Positions 32,515 to 44,735 of a DNA stretch of 64,000 nt are shown piece by piece. The notes beneath the pieces were generated by a model. That model had not been told where the DNA came from. It worked only from the letters and a program-made list of their open reading frames with translations, and made no database searches. This DNA comes from Phocoena phocoena (taxonomy: Eukaryota; Chordata; Mammalia; Artiodactyla; Phocoenidae). The translations under genes were made by a program, and so were the position numbers. How positions within the stretch are numbered: position 1 is the stretch's first letter; every line of letters starts with the position of its first letter. The stretch spans positions 116,142,697-116,206,696 of the forward strand of contig NC_089220.1 of the NCBI RefSeq assembly GCF_963924675.1, read 5' to 3'.

Positions 32515-33268
32515 CTGCAGGAAAGCCCTGGGCTAAGTGAACTGCAAGCTCATCAGTATCGCCCTCTGTAGAATGAGGGGTAGAGCCGGGTTGCCTTGTG
32601 TGTGGCAATGGGTAGAAAGTGTTCAGCCTCCCCTTCTTTCCTCATTCCTGACCTGGGATTCTCAAGGGTCTGCTCCCCAAAGAGAGGAGTGCCACTTTTA
32701 AAAAAGGACCTGAAAGGACCAACTCTTACCCAAAGTTCTGCGGGAGGGGGGACTTCCGACACCCTCTCTGAAACCAGCCCAGCCTTTCTGCCCACACCTG
32801 TTGCCGTGGCCAGGCTGGAAGGGGTGCGGGAAGGTGGCATGCTGCCATGGACCATTTGGGAAAGGAAGTGGCAGGACCTCCTCCGGGCCCAGCTCTCCGT
32901 GAGCCCTGCCAAGGCCGCCCACACCTGCCGACTCTCTGGGGTCCCTCAGCCCTGTCTTGGGAAATATGTCTCCCCTCCACCCCAGTGCCCACAAATGCAG
33001 GCCCCAGCCGTAGGCCTTGCCTGTGCCTCCACAAGAGCCCCGAGAGGAAAATGGGGCAACGGCCAGAGCCAGCAATGGTGGCAGATGTTGGAAGCAGACA
33101 ACCCTGCATCTTGAGGTAAAGCCCACATTCTTTCTCTCCTCTTGTTGGGCAACACTTCACTGAGCACTGCTGTGTGTCAAGGCAGAAGGTCAGAGACGAA
33201 TTCAGTGTTGAGCTGAGAAATGTTTCACAACCAGCTATCTGGGACGCGGCGAGGGGCCCCGATGTGCA
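32515..33268. other. Intergenic, no gene seen
   Basis: GC-rich, with overlapping open frames on both strands up to 184 codons, which argues for chance. No domain is recognised. Confidence 0.5.
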
Positions 33269-33284
33269 GCATTTCCCCATTTCT

Positions 33285-33635
33285 TTCTTTCTTTTTTTTA
33301 ATAAATTTATTTATTTATTTATATTTTTTATTTTTGGCTGCGCTGGGTCTTCGTTGCTGCGAACGAGCTTTCTCTAGTTGCAGCGAGCGGGGGCTATTCT
33401 TTGTTGCGGTGCGCGGGCTTCTCATTGCGGTGGCTTCTCTTGTAGAGGAGCACAGGCTCTAGGTGCACAGGCTTCAGTAGTTGTGGCTCGCGGGCTCTAG
33501 AGCGCAGGCTCAGTAGTTGTGGCGCACGGGCTTAGTTGCTCCACGGCAATGTGGGATCTTCCCGGACCAGGGCTCCAACCCGTGTCCCCTACATTGGCAG
33601 GTGGATTTTTAACCACTGCGCCACCAGGGAAGTCT
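33285..33635 (-). mobile_element. CHR-type SINE, long older subfamily
   Basis: TTTATTTATT-rich tail at the left. Flanks GCATTTCCCCATTTCT (33269-33284) and GCATTTGTCCATTTCT (33636-33651). Confidence 0.92.
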
Positions 33636-33651
33636 GCATTTGTCCATTTCT

Positions 33652-34284
33652 GTGGTGTTAACATTTCTACTGCAGCAGGTATCAGCCACCAAATGTGATG
33701 TCATTGAATGCTGGGCTGGTTCACACCATTGTATACTGTGTCTCCACCACCAGGTACGATGGACATGAATAACCTTGTGAGCATGGGTAACAGTAAAATC
33801 ATTAGGAAGTGATGAGGTTTTAGTGTGTATTTCCCTTTTTAACGAAATGTATTTAATTGTAAATTTATGTAATTTAATTACTAACAATGGCTGCATTTAA
33901 CAACCAGTTCACAAAACTCCTCAAAATGTAACCACCGGTTCTCAAAAGCCAGTACAAGCCAGCTCCATTTCCTTACTGAGAATTGAATGGGGTCCATGAC
34001 CTCAAGACCATAATCTCTAAGGAAGACAGGTCCACCCAGGGTAGGATCATTGTTGGCGGATACAGGGACCCACTGCAGCCATGGAGAGCCCGAGGAGGCA
34101 CTGACCCTACCCAGAGGTTCAGGGAAGGCTTCCTGGAGGAGGTGCTGTCACACATCAACCAGAGGGAAGAGTAAGGGATCCCAGAGATGGGGGAGGGGAG
34201 TGTGCCAGGCTGAAGGGAGTAGTGAGGAAACACCAAGAGAGGAGAAAGCGCTTGGCATGGACCAAGACCCCAAATGAGAGGATC
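33652..34284. other. Intergenic, possible old repeat
   Basis: The first ~300 bp are AT-rich and may be an old unrecognised repeat. No gene is seen. Confidence 0.4.
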
Positions 34285-34395
34285 AGTCTGGCTGAGGGAA
34301 AGGCTGGGTTCCAGCGCCGGTTCTGCCGTTGACGCCTCTGTCAGTCCAGGCAAGTTCCCTCCTTCTCCAGGCTTCTCCCTTCTGTCACACTGGGG
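34285..34395 (+). repeat. MIR fragment, diverged
   Basis: GGGTTCCAGCGCCGGTTCTG then CAGGCAAGTTCCCTCC follow the MIR order. Confidence 0.45.
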
Positions 34396-34549
34396 CCTTG
34401 AACCACGTCGTCTCCAGGCCCCAGGGGTCTGTGGAGCGGCCTTGTGAGTACAGTAAACTCGTGGTGAGGGTCTGGCCCACGGCAGGCCTTCCACTACCAA
34501 GCCTTCACCTCTCTTCCCCTCCCCCCTTCACCCGGTTCCCCCAGGTGAT

Positions 34550-34670
34550 CCACGAAACTCCAGGTTTGGCTGCAGAAAGGAACTATAATTACAGTCATTT
34601 ATAGAACAGTACGCCGCTCCTCCTAATTACCAAGCAGTGCAATTTCAATTAAACGTCTAAGGAAACTTCT
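34550..34670. other. Candidate conserved non-coding element
   Basis: An AT-rich, non-repetitive patch within GC-rich DNA, with homeodomain-like cores TAATTAC (twice) and AATTAAAC. Conservation cannot be judged from one genome. Confidence 0.3.
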
Positions 34671-35176
34671 CGGGAGCCCCCTCCCCAGGGTCAGCCTGTC
34701 AAGGGGAATGGTAGCTACTGCTGGGTCTCCTTGCTAGCTTTCCTCCTGTGACGCCAGGCAGGAAACCCTGGCTCGAGGCCTGCTCTGAAGTGGGCGTGGG
34801 GTGAAAGGAGGCAGGGGAAGCGCCCCGAGAAGAGGGGCTTGAGACCTGGGCAGGGCCAGGAGCTCCTGGTGGTGGTGCAGGAGGCCTGGGGTCCATCACA
34901 CACACGTCAGAGCTTGCAGCCAAGGAAGGGGTCTGTTTAATGTTTAGGAAGCAAGGCCCCCCAACTAGCTGCAGATTCTCTGGCCTCGTATCTCTCACCA
35001 CCTACGGCAAAAAAATCCCCTCAGAAACAGCCCACACCCTGCAGAGAGGCCATCCAGCCCTGCCTCACACACCTCCTGTGACAGGGAGCTCAGGACCCCA
35101 AGAAGAAGCCTCTGTTATCTTTGGGTGTTCCACTGATGAGAAAGCTCTTCCTCAAATCAAGAGAAACCTCTGTCTG

Positions 35177-35467
35177 GGCTTCCCTGGTGGCGCAGTGGTT
35201 AAGAGTCCGCCTGCCAATGCAGGGGACACGGGTTCGAGCCCTGGTCCGGGAAGATCCCACATGCCGTGGAGCAACTAAGCCCGTGCGCCACAACTACTGA
35301 GCCTGCGCGCCTAGAGCCCGTGTTCCGCAACAAGAGAAGCCACCGCAATGAGAAGCCTGTGCACTACAATGAAGAATAGCTCCCACTCGCCGCAACTAGA
35401 GAAAGCCCGCGCCCAGCAATGAAGACCAAACGCATCCAAAAATAAATTAATTAATTGAAAAAAAAAG
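35177..35467 (+). mobile_element. CHR-type SINE, long older subfamily
   Basis: Tail AAATAAATTAATTAATTG then A's. Flanks GAGAAACCTCTGTCTG (35161-35176) and GAGAAACCTCCGTCTG (35468-35483). Confidence 0.93.
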
Positions 35468-35502
35468 GAGAGAAACCTCCGTCTGTGCAATTCCTGCCCA
35501 CA

Positions 35503-35505
<3 letters not shown>

Positions 35506-35562
<57 letters not shown>

Positions 35563-35574
35563 TACACACACACC
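35506..35574 (+). repeat. Compound (CT)n(CA)n microsatellite
   Basis: About 18 CT units change directly into CA units with a single TA interruption. Confidence 0.95.
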
Positions 35575-38500
35575 CCTGCCCCCGCCGCCCCAGGGCTACT
35601 GTTCCCTCTGTCCTGGGGGCACCGATGGACGCTGCTGCCCACTGGTCCTCTCCCGGGCACATGTCTCGACCCCAAACCTTGTCTGGGCCCTCAGCACCCC
35701 CAGTTCCTGGGAAGACCCTGATTTGCGGCTCCTGGGGCTTCTCCCTGTACACACACTCCTAGGTGCCAACGTCCAGTCCCACAGCTCTGGGAAAATAACT
35801 CCCAAGTGGCTCTGCTCCTGAGCCCCAGACCCTGGCCCCTCCCATGACCCATACCCACACCACCCCCAAACCGAACGCCACCAGCTCTCTTGGGGCCCTA
35901 CCCCCTTTGCCCAGTCTTCAAAGCCTCAAACTCCAGCACCTCCTTCTCCTTCTCCCAAGTGTATTCAAACCCCTGGCCCTGCCCCACTCAGGCCTCCATC
36001 CTCTGTCACCTAGAACACTGCAAAGCCCCCTAGCTGGTCTCCCCACCTCAGGGGCAGCAGAGCTAGCAGGTGCACGTCTCCAGGTGGAATCCATTCCCAT
36101 CTCCTCCACAGCTAGCTGGGCTCACAGGCCTCGAGCAAGCCACTTAATGTCCCTGCATCCTTTACTTACTATTAGCACCCCTCTCCTAGGGTCGCCTGTG
36201 AACAGTATGGTTCCCAGGGAATTCAGAGTGGCCAGTAGGGGATGGGAGGAAGAGGGATGAGATGAGGCAGAAAGGGCACAAAGGCCCGGTCCCTGAGACC
36301 TTCCATGTTCAACTAAGGCCTGTGGACTTGCTCCTGAGATGAGAGGGGAGCTTTCAGGATAAAGTCTCCAATCAGTTTGGTATCTTAGATGGTGCCAGGG
36401 GATGTCCTGCCTTCTCTCTTGCAGAAGCTGAGACCTGCCCTTCCCAGGGGGTGCTGGGCGGGGTTGGGGGGGAAGAGCGGGGGCTCTGACTCCAGACCCC
36501 ACCAGCCCCCTGGACTACTCTAGTACTGGTAAGTAGTGGAGCTATACCTGGCTCAGCCCTCCCTCTCACCAGACTTCAGGCCTCTCTCACCTCGAGGAAC
36601 CAGGACTGGACAGCCCTGCAGAGGTCCGACCTGAATTCCGACCCTCAGAAGGTGAGCTTGTGGCTAGCAAATGCCACTAGTGCTGGCGTGGCCCTGCAGA
36701 CAGGGGTGTGAGGAAGTGTGGCCTCTGACACACCACCTACAAAGCTCTTTTGCAAACATGTTATTAGCTTGTTTAATCCTTATAACAGCTCTGGGAGTTG
36801 GGTGTTATCCCATTTTACTGCGGGCAAGCTGAATAATGTTATGGTCCTATTACGTATCCATCAGTAGGCTGCTCAAAATGCACAGTATCTGGGTGAGGGA
36901 GGAAATACTTAAGCCAGCAGGGCCAGCCAGGCCCAAGGCAGATCAAGGGCCAAGCAGGGAGGGGCTGCGGTGGGGAGGTGTGGGTGTGCCCCTAGGGTGG
37001 GCTCCCTGAGCTAGGGCCTGCCAGACACCAAGGAGAGGCACGGAGGGGCCAGGAAAACAGGAATGGGGGCAAGAGGTAGGCTGAGAGAGAGCCCTAAAGC
37101 TGAGGTCTGGGGGAAACCTCCTTATGTCAACCTGCTCATTGAACAGATGGGGAAATTGAGGCCAAGGTAAGAACAGAAACTTGCCTCAGGCCACTCAGCC
37201 TGCCAGAGGCCAGGCTGGGACCTGTCCCCTAGGCTGGGGCTCAACTTCCACTCTCAGTGTCCTGAACCCACCTGGGGCCTGGTGGGGAGGCAGGCCAGGC
37301 TGAGGGTGGTCCCAGGGGGCATATAGCCTGGCCTTAGAGAGAAATAAAGATCAGCCCCTCTGGGGCCCCAGCAGCTCACTGGGGCTTACTGGGTTTACCA
37401 GCAGGGACCAGATGAAACTTCCATCCCCTCGAGCCTCTCTGAGTGGCCAGCAGAGAGGGGTGCTGCCCCAGAACAGAAAGCTTCCAGGCTCCCAGCCACC
37501 TCCCCAAGGGTCCATCCCGAGGTCCAAGGGCAGTTGGGGTGGGGGACATGGAATGGGGGGAGGGGCAGGACAGGGTTTCCAGGGGTGGGAAGAGTGCACA
37601 GGGCTGAACTTCAGGACTCCTGGGTGCTGTCCTCATGCCAGCCCCCTCTTCCTTCTGTGTCCAGTTTCCCCACCTGAGCACTGGACAAAAGAAGCCCTTT
37701 CACCCTCCTTACATGCCCACCAGCGTAGAGAACATTTTGGAATGTGCACCCAGCTCCATCCGACCTCTGCTCTCTAGAAAAGAGAATGTACCCTAGGTTG
37801 CAGCCCGGCACAGAAAGTTGTCTTGCAACGAGGCTAGACCTAAGAAGGAACTAACTTTCCAAGGTCTCCACACTGAGTGTCCCTGATGGAACCTGGGATT
37901 GTCGCTTTACCAAAATCCTACTCTGGGGGGCAAGGAGGGTGACCAGACTGCTGTGGGGAGAGAGGAGCTGGAAGTCTCTACTGCCATCTCAGGCCTCCCT
38001 TAGGCGAAGGGAGAGAATTTTCCCCAGGAAGCCAAGGGAGGGGAGTCTGAAGGATGGTCCCTTCAAGCCCTAGAAGAGATCTCAGTATAGGGCAATGGCC
38101 TCCCTGGGGTAGAGGGCTCTATGTCACCCCTCAGTAGCCCTAAGACTACTCGCTGGAGAGGTTTCCTATAACCCGTCTCCTAGAATCTGGTGGCAGCTGG
38201 AATCCGTGCTCTGACTTAAAGCTCACTATCTCCAGAGGCCTCCCTTCAAAGTCCCAGAGGTCCACCTTCTAGAGGCAAAAGTCCCAGGGCAGGAAGCAGT
38301 GCAAGGTCGGGAACATTGAGGATATCGGGGGTCCCCAGGTCAGAAAGACCCCACAATCCTGCCTCTCCCAAGTTTTAAAATGCCCAGGAGGCTGGAGTGT
38401 CCCATCCAGGTAGCTGTAGTTTGCTGGGGTAAGTCATACCCTCCCGGGTCCTCAGCACCCAGCCTGGCTATGCCGTGTAGGGGATGGTCTCCCAGGAGCC

Positions 38501-38999
38501 CCTTTCAGGATCACCTTCCTCGGGAGCCCATCAGTGTCCCCATACACCCGAGTCTGGGCACTGTCTTCAGGAAAGCCCCCTGTAAGGGCCAGTTGTCCCA
38601 GTTCCCCATTTATTCTCAACAAGCTCACTGGTCCCTCTGCCCAGAGAGCAGACAGGTGGGGCAGGGGGCTGGGGAGTCACAGCAGCAGTACCCTGGGGAC
38701 AGAGGGGCAAGGAAAATCGAGATGGGGACCCATGGGGGACAGCGTCCTGGCAGGTCCTAGGCTTGCACTCCCTGGAGGGGTCAGTGACTCACAGGGACAG
38801 ACAGGAGGCGTTTCCTCCCAGAGCCGAAACCAGACAGGGCCGTGCTAGAGGGAGAAACACCCCATCCTATAGGGTTTATCCTGTAGGTATATGTCCGGGT
38901 CTGCATTCTTAGTCACCGTGAGCCCTCCCACTGCTTCACGCTGACGTCTGAGTCTGGCTATGCAGCTTCTGGTTTGAATACCCTGCCCTGCCTCACTGT
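35575..38999. other. GC-rich intergenic DNA with MIR fragments, no gene seen
   Basis: Inverted MIR pieces lie at about 36745-36850 (TGTTATCCCATTTTACTGCG) and 37120-37245 (GATGGGGAAATTGAGGCC), with a forward scrap at 36110-36200. The remainder looks single copy. Open frames of 100-138 codons occur on both strands without recognisable domains. Confidence 0.5.
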
Positions 39000-39790
39000 C
39001 ACCATCACCCTGGTTCAGCTGCCATTACCTTTGGCTTGGACCACAATAAGAGCTTCAAATCGAAAATCTCCTCCCCCTTCTGGAGCTTTCATCACATTGA
39101 CATTGTCGGTCAAGGCAGGTGTCCTGGGGCCCCACTCTCCTTTCCACTCCAGCCACCCCAGCTCTTCCTTCGCCTCTTCTACTCTTCTGCTCACCGTTTT
39201 CCCTCTGCTCCTCTATTCCCTCTGCCTGGAATTCCCCTCCCACCCCGTGCTTTGCCCAGTTATTACCAATTATTAATAATAACGGGGCTTCCCTGGTGGC
39301 ACAGTGGTTGAGAGTCTGCCTGCCGATGCAGGGGACACGGGTTCGTGCCCCGGTCCGGGAGGATCCCACATGCCGCAGAGCGGCTGGGCCCGTGAGCCAT
39401 GGCCACTGAGCCTGCGCGTCCGGAGCCTGTGCTCCGCAACGGGAGAGGCCACAACAGGGAGAGGCCCGCGTACCGCAAAAAAAAAATAAAATAAAATAAC
39501 GGCTTTGCCCAGTTATTATTATCTTCCAGTTTCAACCCATGTCACTTCCTCCAAGAAGCCTTCCCTGACCTCCCAACTAAGTCAAATTCTCCATTACATG
39601 TGGCCCTGGCACCATGCATCCCTCTCTCTAGCCCTTGTCAGAGTAGCATGTATTTTGTGAGGTTTAGTTGTGTGGTTAGTGGTGAGTGCCTGCCTCCTCC
39701 AATAGATCGGAACTGGCCTCCATCACCTCCACAGCATGTGACACAGCACCAGGCACATAGTAGGCACTCAATAAACAGGTACTGAATGAA
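39000..39790 (+). repeat. L2 LINE 3' part, interrupted by a SINE
   Basis: CTCTGCCTGGAATTCCCCTC upstream of the SINE and AAGCCTTCCCTGACCTCCCA, then CATAGTAGGCACTCAATAAA and AATGAATGG downstream, follow the L2 3' end. Confidence 0.8.
39286..39494 (+). mobile_element. CHR-type SINE, young subfamily
   Basis: Inner flanks are AATAACGG at 39278-39285 and 39495-39502. A longer repeat, GCTTTGCCCAGTTATTA (39249-39265 and 39502-39518), lies outside, leaving about 20 bp of filler between it and the SINE head. Confidence 0.9.
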
Positions 39791-42725
39791 TGGATTCCCA
39801 GCCATCGGGATGTCCCATGGTGAGTCTGCAGCCCCTCTCCTCCCACCTACCCTCAACCCCGCCCCAGGTCCTCTCTCTCTGACCCTTCTCATCTGTAATC
39901 CCCAGAGCCTTCTAATGGTTGGGCTCTGTGGTGGGGATGGGGCAGGCAGCCTGCCCCCAAGCCCCAGGATCAAGGCCAGACTAAAGACCCCTGTAAATTC
40001 CCCAACAGGTGCCAGAGATAGCCTCAGAGACACCAACTGCCCTAATCTAGTCCCTCAGAGGAGCCCTCCCCCCTGAGTTTGCATCTGATTACTGTTTCAC
40101 ACTCAGGGCCTGTGGCCCTCAGAGACTGTCTAGCCTCTATCTAGAACCAGATACTCAGAGAGGTTCAGGGCCCAGCCCAAGGTCACACAACAAGGCTGCC
40201 ACAGGGCCGCACCAAGAATCCAGGGCGCCAGCTCCAGCTTAGGGTTCTCCCTGTGCTATTATAAACGTGGCTATTTTTAGGAAGCTAATTAGAAAGTCAA
40301 ATATGACTCCTGCTAATAATAATACCACCTTTATGCTTTCAGTCTCTGCATCACCTCATTTGCTCCTGCAACAGCCAGGTGGGCTGGGCAGTGAAGCAGA
40401 TTGATCTCATTAGAAAGATAGGGTCCAGAAAGAGGAAGTGACTGGTCCTCCAGCCCATCCCACAAGCCCAGCTCAGTGATGCTCCCAGAAGGGCACAGTG
40501 TCCCAGAGTCTCCCATCCCCTGCCCCTAGCAGCCTCCCCTCCATGTCAGCTGCAACCACAAACCTTCATTTTTACAGCCCTCATGTGGGCTCAAGGCCTG
40601 GTATTCACTGGTGCTCTTTCCCCTGCAAATCTCTAGCATGTGTCAGGGATAGTTCTGGGCAAGGAGGCATGGGCAACCTAGCTGTGCAGCCTGGGCTACC
40701 CCTCAGCTTGGGACCCCAGTTAGAGAGAAGGACAGCTTTGCCCCCAAAGGGGCTAAGGTCAGATCCAGCTCGTCGTCCTGCAGCCCCACCTCCTGCCCAC
40801 TCCCCCCTCTCCTGCAGAAGCTCCCGGGACATCTGGTGGCATCAGACAGGGCCGGATGAACGCAAACATGAGGTCAGATCCTCGATTGCTTCCCGAGCGC
40901 TTCCCAGAGGAGGGAGGTGCTTCCCACCAGGATGTAGCTGGGTCATCGTGTCTGGGATACGGGGTGGGGGGCAGGGTGTGTCTGTCTCTCAGATGGACAA
41001 CTGAAGCGTAGGTGAATGCTGGGAGCATCACAAGCCCATCACCTCTTGTAAGGTCCTAAAGGCTCAGCGCACACAGAGCGGGGTGGCAGAGAAAGATCAA
41101 GAAGGTACACGGCTGGTTCCCAGGAACCGGGTCATGGGTCTGACTGGTCAGACTGGCTGGGGAGCTCTGCAGTCAGGAGACCTCTCAGAAAGAGGGTGCT
41201 GGCAGGGCTCGAGGGCCACAAGGAGGGGGGTGGCACTGAGATGGGCACAGCAGGTGCAAAGGTGTGGGAAAGAGGACGGTCTCAGTGATTCCCCTCTCAG
41301 ATTAATGCCGCTGGCCTGGGTCCCACCTGAACCAGGGAGGCTGGCCTGCATGGGGAGAATCTGGGGTCCCACACGTGTGGTAACTGCCCCAGGCACTGCC
41401 CCCCATCATGGAGCCTCTTCACTGACTGACAGATCAGACCACTGGTCCCTGTTGAGCCAGCAGGGAGGGGTGGCTTGCCAGGAGGGAGACAGCGGCCATC
41501 CGGACGACGAAGGAGGAGAGGCCTCCAGGGTGGCCCACAGCCCAGGGGTGATGGGTGCATCTCCCTCCCTCCATTACCTGGTGGGGTGAGGTGGGCACCC
41601 CCTCACCCAGTCCCAGACACAGTCCCCAATGGCAAGGAGTCCCCATCCCAAGGGAGCTGTGCTGGCTGCAGGACAGCGGCCACACCTGGCAGGGGACAGC
41701 AATGATGCTGACACAGCAAGAACGAGGCGGTCAGCGAACAAAGACGGGGATGGGGGCTGAGTCTGCAGGAGTCGTTCGTTCCTAAGGTGGCAGCCGGCAC
41801 CACAGGCTACGTGCCTGAGGGAGGATGAGTGTTCCAGTCCAGAGTGTTCCCGACCACATACTTGGGAGCGGGGCTGGTACCGGCCCCTCCTGGCCACAGC
41901 TTTGGGCACAGGTCAGCCTTGCTGGGAAATCCCTGTCACTGTCCTCCGCCCAGGACCCAGGGCCCTCCTCTCCCAATGAGACATGGTCTCTGAATCGCTT
42001 CTCAACCCTGACAGCGGGGTCTGTTCACCACACCCTTTAGGGCAAGAGGGGGAATGTACAGTACAGTAATGGGAGCCTAGAAGAGGTCCTGCTGAGCCCA
42101 AAGGCAGGTGGCACCGATGGGGGAGGATGATCGCCTGTGGCAGATGTTGTGCCCTCGTGAGAGAGGCACCCAGGAGCCGGCCAGGCGGCAGGACAGGTGT
42201 GGGAGCCCCGACATCGGGACTGCCACACAGCGTCAGGGAAGGAGCTGCCAGGCCCAATGAGGGTTAGGAGCTTCAGGGAAGCAGTGGCTTTTCAGCTGAG
42301 TGAGCGAGAAACATTGGCTAAAGTAGTCGGTGTCCCACTTTCCTGGCACAAGCTAGGGAGGGCTGCCCACAGGGCCCAGCTCTGAGCGACCCACAGAACC
42401 AGAGTAGGCAGGGTAGGGTCAGGGTCCTGGGGAGGTGGGAGCAGGCGGCAGCAGACACTCCTCCCCCCTCCCACCTGACTCTCCAACCCCCGCAAGAGGA
42501 AAGTGAGGTGTGCTGGGTAGCAAGGGAGGGGCTGGTGCTGGAGAGGAGCCCCTGGTGTCTGGGGGGAGGGAGGGCCAGCTCCCTAGATTATAAGCTCAGC
42601 AAGGCACAGTGGCCCATGTCACCCTGCTCCAGTGGGGCTCTGGGATGCCTCAAGTACTGGGACGCAAGCAGGGTGAGGACATTCACTCCGGAGCCAGGTC
42701 CTGGGCGTGTCTTGAGAGCAGCATC
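39791..42725. other. GC-rich intergenic DNA with MIR fragments, no gene seen
   Basis: Inverted MIR-like pieces are at 40120-40225 (ACTCAGAGAGGTTCAGGGCC) and 40335-40455. Between them, 40255-40335 is AT-rich with a MEF2-like CTATTTTTAG. Frames of up to 168 codons (40498-41004, 41083-41589) overlap frames on the other strand and show no domain. Confidence 0.5.
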
Positions 42726-42739
42726 AAACTTAGACCTAG

Positions 42740-42860
42740 ACGCAAGAGGGAAGAGATATGGGAACATATGTATATGTATAACTGATTCACTTTGTTATAA
42801 AGCAGAAACTAACACACCATTGTAAAGCAATTATACCCCAATAAAGATGTTAGAAAACAA
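42740..42860 (+). mobile_element. Severely 5'-truncated L1
   Basis: A 121-bp L1 tail ending CCAATAAAGATGTTAG plus A's. A perfect 14-bp target repeat, AAACTTAGACCTAG, lies at 42726-42739 and 42861-42874. Confidence 0.95.
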
Positions 42861-42874
42861 AAACTTAGACCTAG

Positions 42875-43617
42875 GCAAGGAGGGCTCTTGCCTTGGACCC
42901 CACATTCCAAAAGAACGAACTCTGGTCCTTCTCTGCCCTCACCACCCCCAATAGGGGAGCAAAAGGTCCGTGAGTCAAGGGGACATGCCCACCCAAGGCC
43001 CATGTCCCTCCTCCAAAGGCAGGACCCCAGAATTCCCTGCCCCACGGTCTGCATGGGCCTTTCCCCAGAGCAGCTGTTGCCAGGTGTGTGGACGGACCAC
43101 GAACCAACGGCCTGGGGAGGTCACACGCGAGGCCCAGGTTGGGGCCAGGGGCAGGGCTGGGGATTGGCTGTCCCCACTCTGCCACGTTCCAGCACTGGAC
43201 TCCAGGAGTCCAAGAATTCTAAATGCAGCCTGGCCTCCCAGGTGATTATGAAGGTTCATTTGTCAATGTAGGAGGCTAAAACATATTCTCTTTAGCCGTT
43301 TGTTAGCTTGGTTATAACAAATCTCTAGATATGTGTTAAGTAGGCCTCCGTTTGTACTCTGCCCTGAGCCTCACAAATGTCAGGGGTCTGTCAGAGGTAC
43401 TTCCTGCAGTGCTTCCTAATTCTTGCTCTGAAGCTCATGGCCTCCTTCCTAAGGGAGGCCCTGAAAGGAGACATGACCTCTAAAGCCCCAGGGTGAGCCA
43501 TCACCTCCCGGGAGCAGCACCAAGTCCTAAAACTCCGCTCCTGGATTCCCGACACCTAGCGGCTGACAGTGGGGAGGCGACGTCCCAGGAAGCTGGGGCC
43601 CTGGGGGAAAGGAAGCA
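42875..43617. other. Intergenic, no gene seen
   Basis: An AT-rich non-repetitive patch at 43250-43345 stands out from GC-rich surroundings. Open frames on both strands have no domain. Confidence 0.45.
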
Positions 43618-43835
43618 GGATTTACTGAGCACCTCCCATGAGCCAGGCTCTAGAACGATCTCCCCTCATCCTCAGCAACCCTCTGGGGACGGTGTCATTG
43701 TGAGCGCCCAAGCTTTGCAGGTGAGGAAATGGAGGTTCAGAGAGCTCACAGGCCTCGCCCAGGGTGAAACAGGTGGCCTCAAAGCTACATCTCTGAGTCC
43801 AGAGCCTGTACTCTTTGTACTCAAGCGAGCACAGA
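43618..43835 (-). repeat. MIR SINE, inverted
   Basis: Plus strand: ATTTACTGAGCACCTCCCAT, then GAGGAAATGGAGGTTCAGAG and CAGAGCCTGTACTCTTTGTA, the reverse of MIR. Confidence 0.75.
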
Positions 43836-44367
43836 GATATGTGGGACATTTCTGGCTGGGGTGTTTGTGGGGCGCTTGGGCCAAGCAGAGAGCAGGCTGC
43901 TGGCCGGGGGGTCACAAGTGGGAAGCCAGGTCCAGCCTCTGTGCGTGGACCCCAAGCTCTGGCCACCAGCAGCCAATCCTGAGTCCCAGTAGAAACTGAA
44001 TGGTGTCCATGAAGCCAGCCGTGTGCCAGGTACCCACTCGGAAACTTTCTCAGGCCCAGAGGGCCTGAGCGCCTTTCGCCAGGGATGGAGGAACTCTCTC
44101 ACATCTGTGAGAGCCACAGGAAACCGAGGCATACAGGAAAACACACCCAAGATAGGAATGGAAGATTAAGAATTTACCCTGTCACAGCAAGCTTGTGGCC
44201 GGCCATATGCCGATAACCCCATGGCCAGGCCTTTCCGTGTCCTGTCAGTGACCTCACCACTCAATACATGGGGTCTGGCACCTGTTCACACCGTGGGCAG
44301 GGAGTGTGTGTGTGTGTGTGTGTAGGGGGAGGGCTATCAATGGGGTTAGTTCCTTTTCCCTAAAGTT
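43836..44367. other. Intergenic, no gene seen
   Basis: Contains a (GT)n run at 44308-44323. The rest looks single copy. Confidence 0.5.
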
Positions 44368-44380
44368 AAAAGGTTGTTCC

Positions 44381-44722
44381 GGGGACTTCCCTGGTGGCAC
44401 AGTGGTTAAGAATCCGCCTGCCAATGCAGGGGACACGGGTTCGATCCCTGGTCTGGGAAGATCCCACATGCCACAGAGCAACTGATCCCATGTGCCACAA
44501 TTATTGAGCCTGCGCTCTGGAGCCCGCGAGCCACAACTACTGAAGCCTGCACGCCTAGAGCCTATGCTCCACAACAAGAGAAGGCACCGCAACGAGAAGC
44601 CCGCGCACCGCAACCAAGAGTAGCCCCCCCTCACCTCAACTAGAGAAAGCCGTCACGCAGCAACGAAGACCCAATGCAGCCAAAACTAAAATTAATTAAT
44701 TAAGTAAGTAAATTTAAAAAAA
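44381..44722 (+). mobile_element. CHR-type SINE, long older subfamily
   Basis: Flanked by a perfect 13-bp repeat, AAAAGGTTGTTCC, at 44368-44380 and 44723-44735. Confidence 0.93.
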
Positions 44723-44735
44723 AAAAGGTTGTTCC

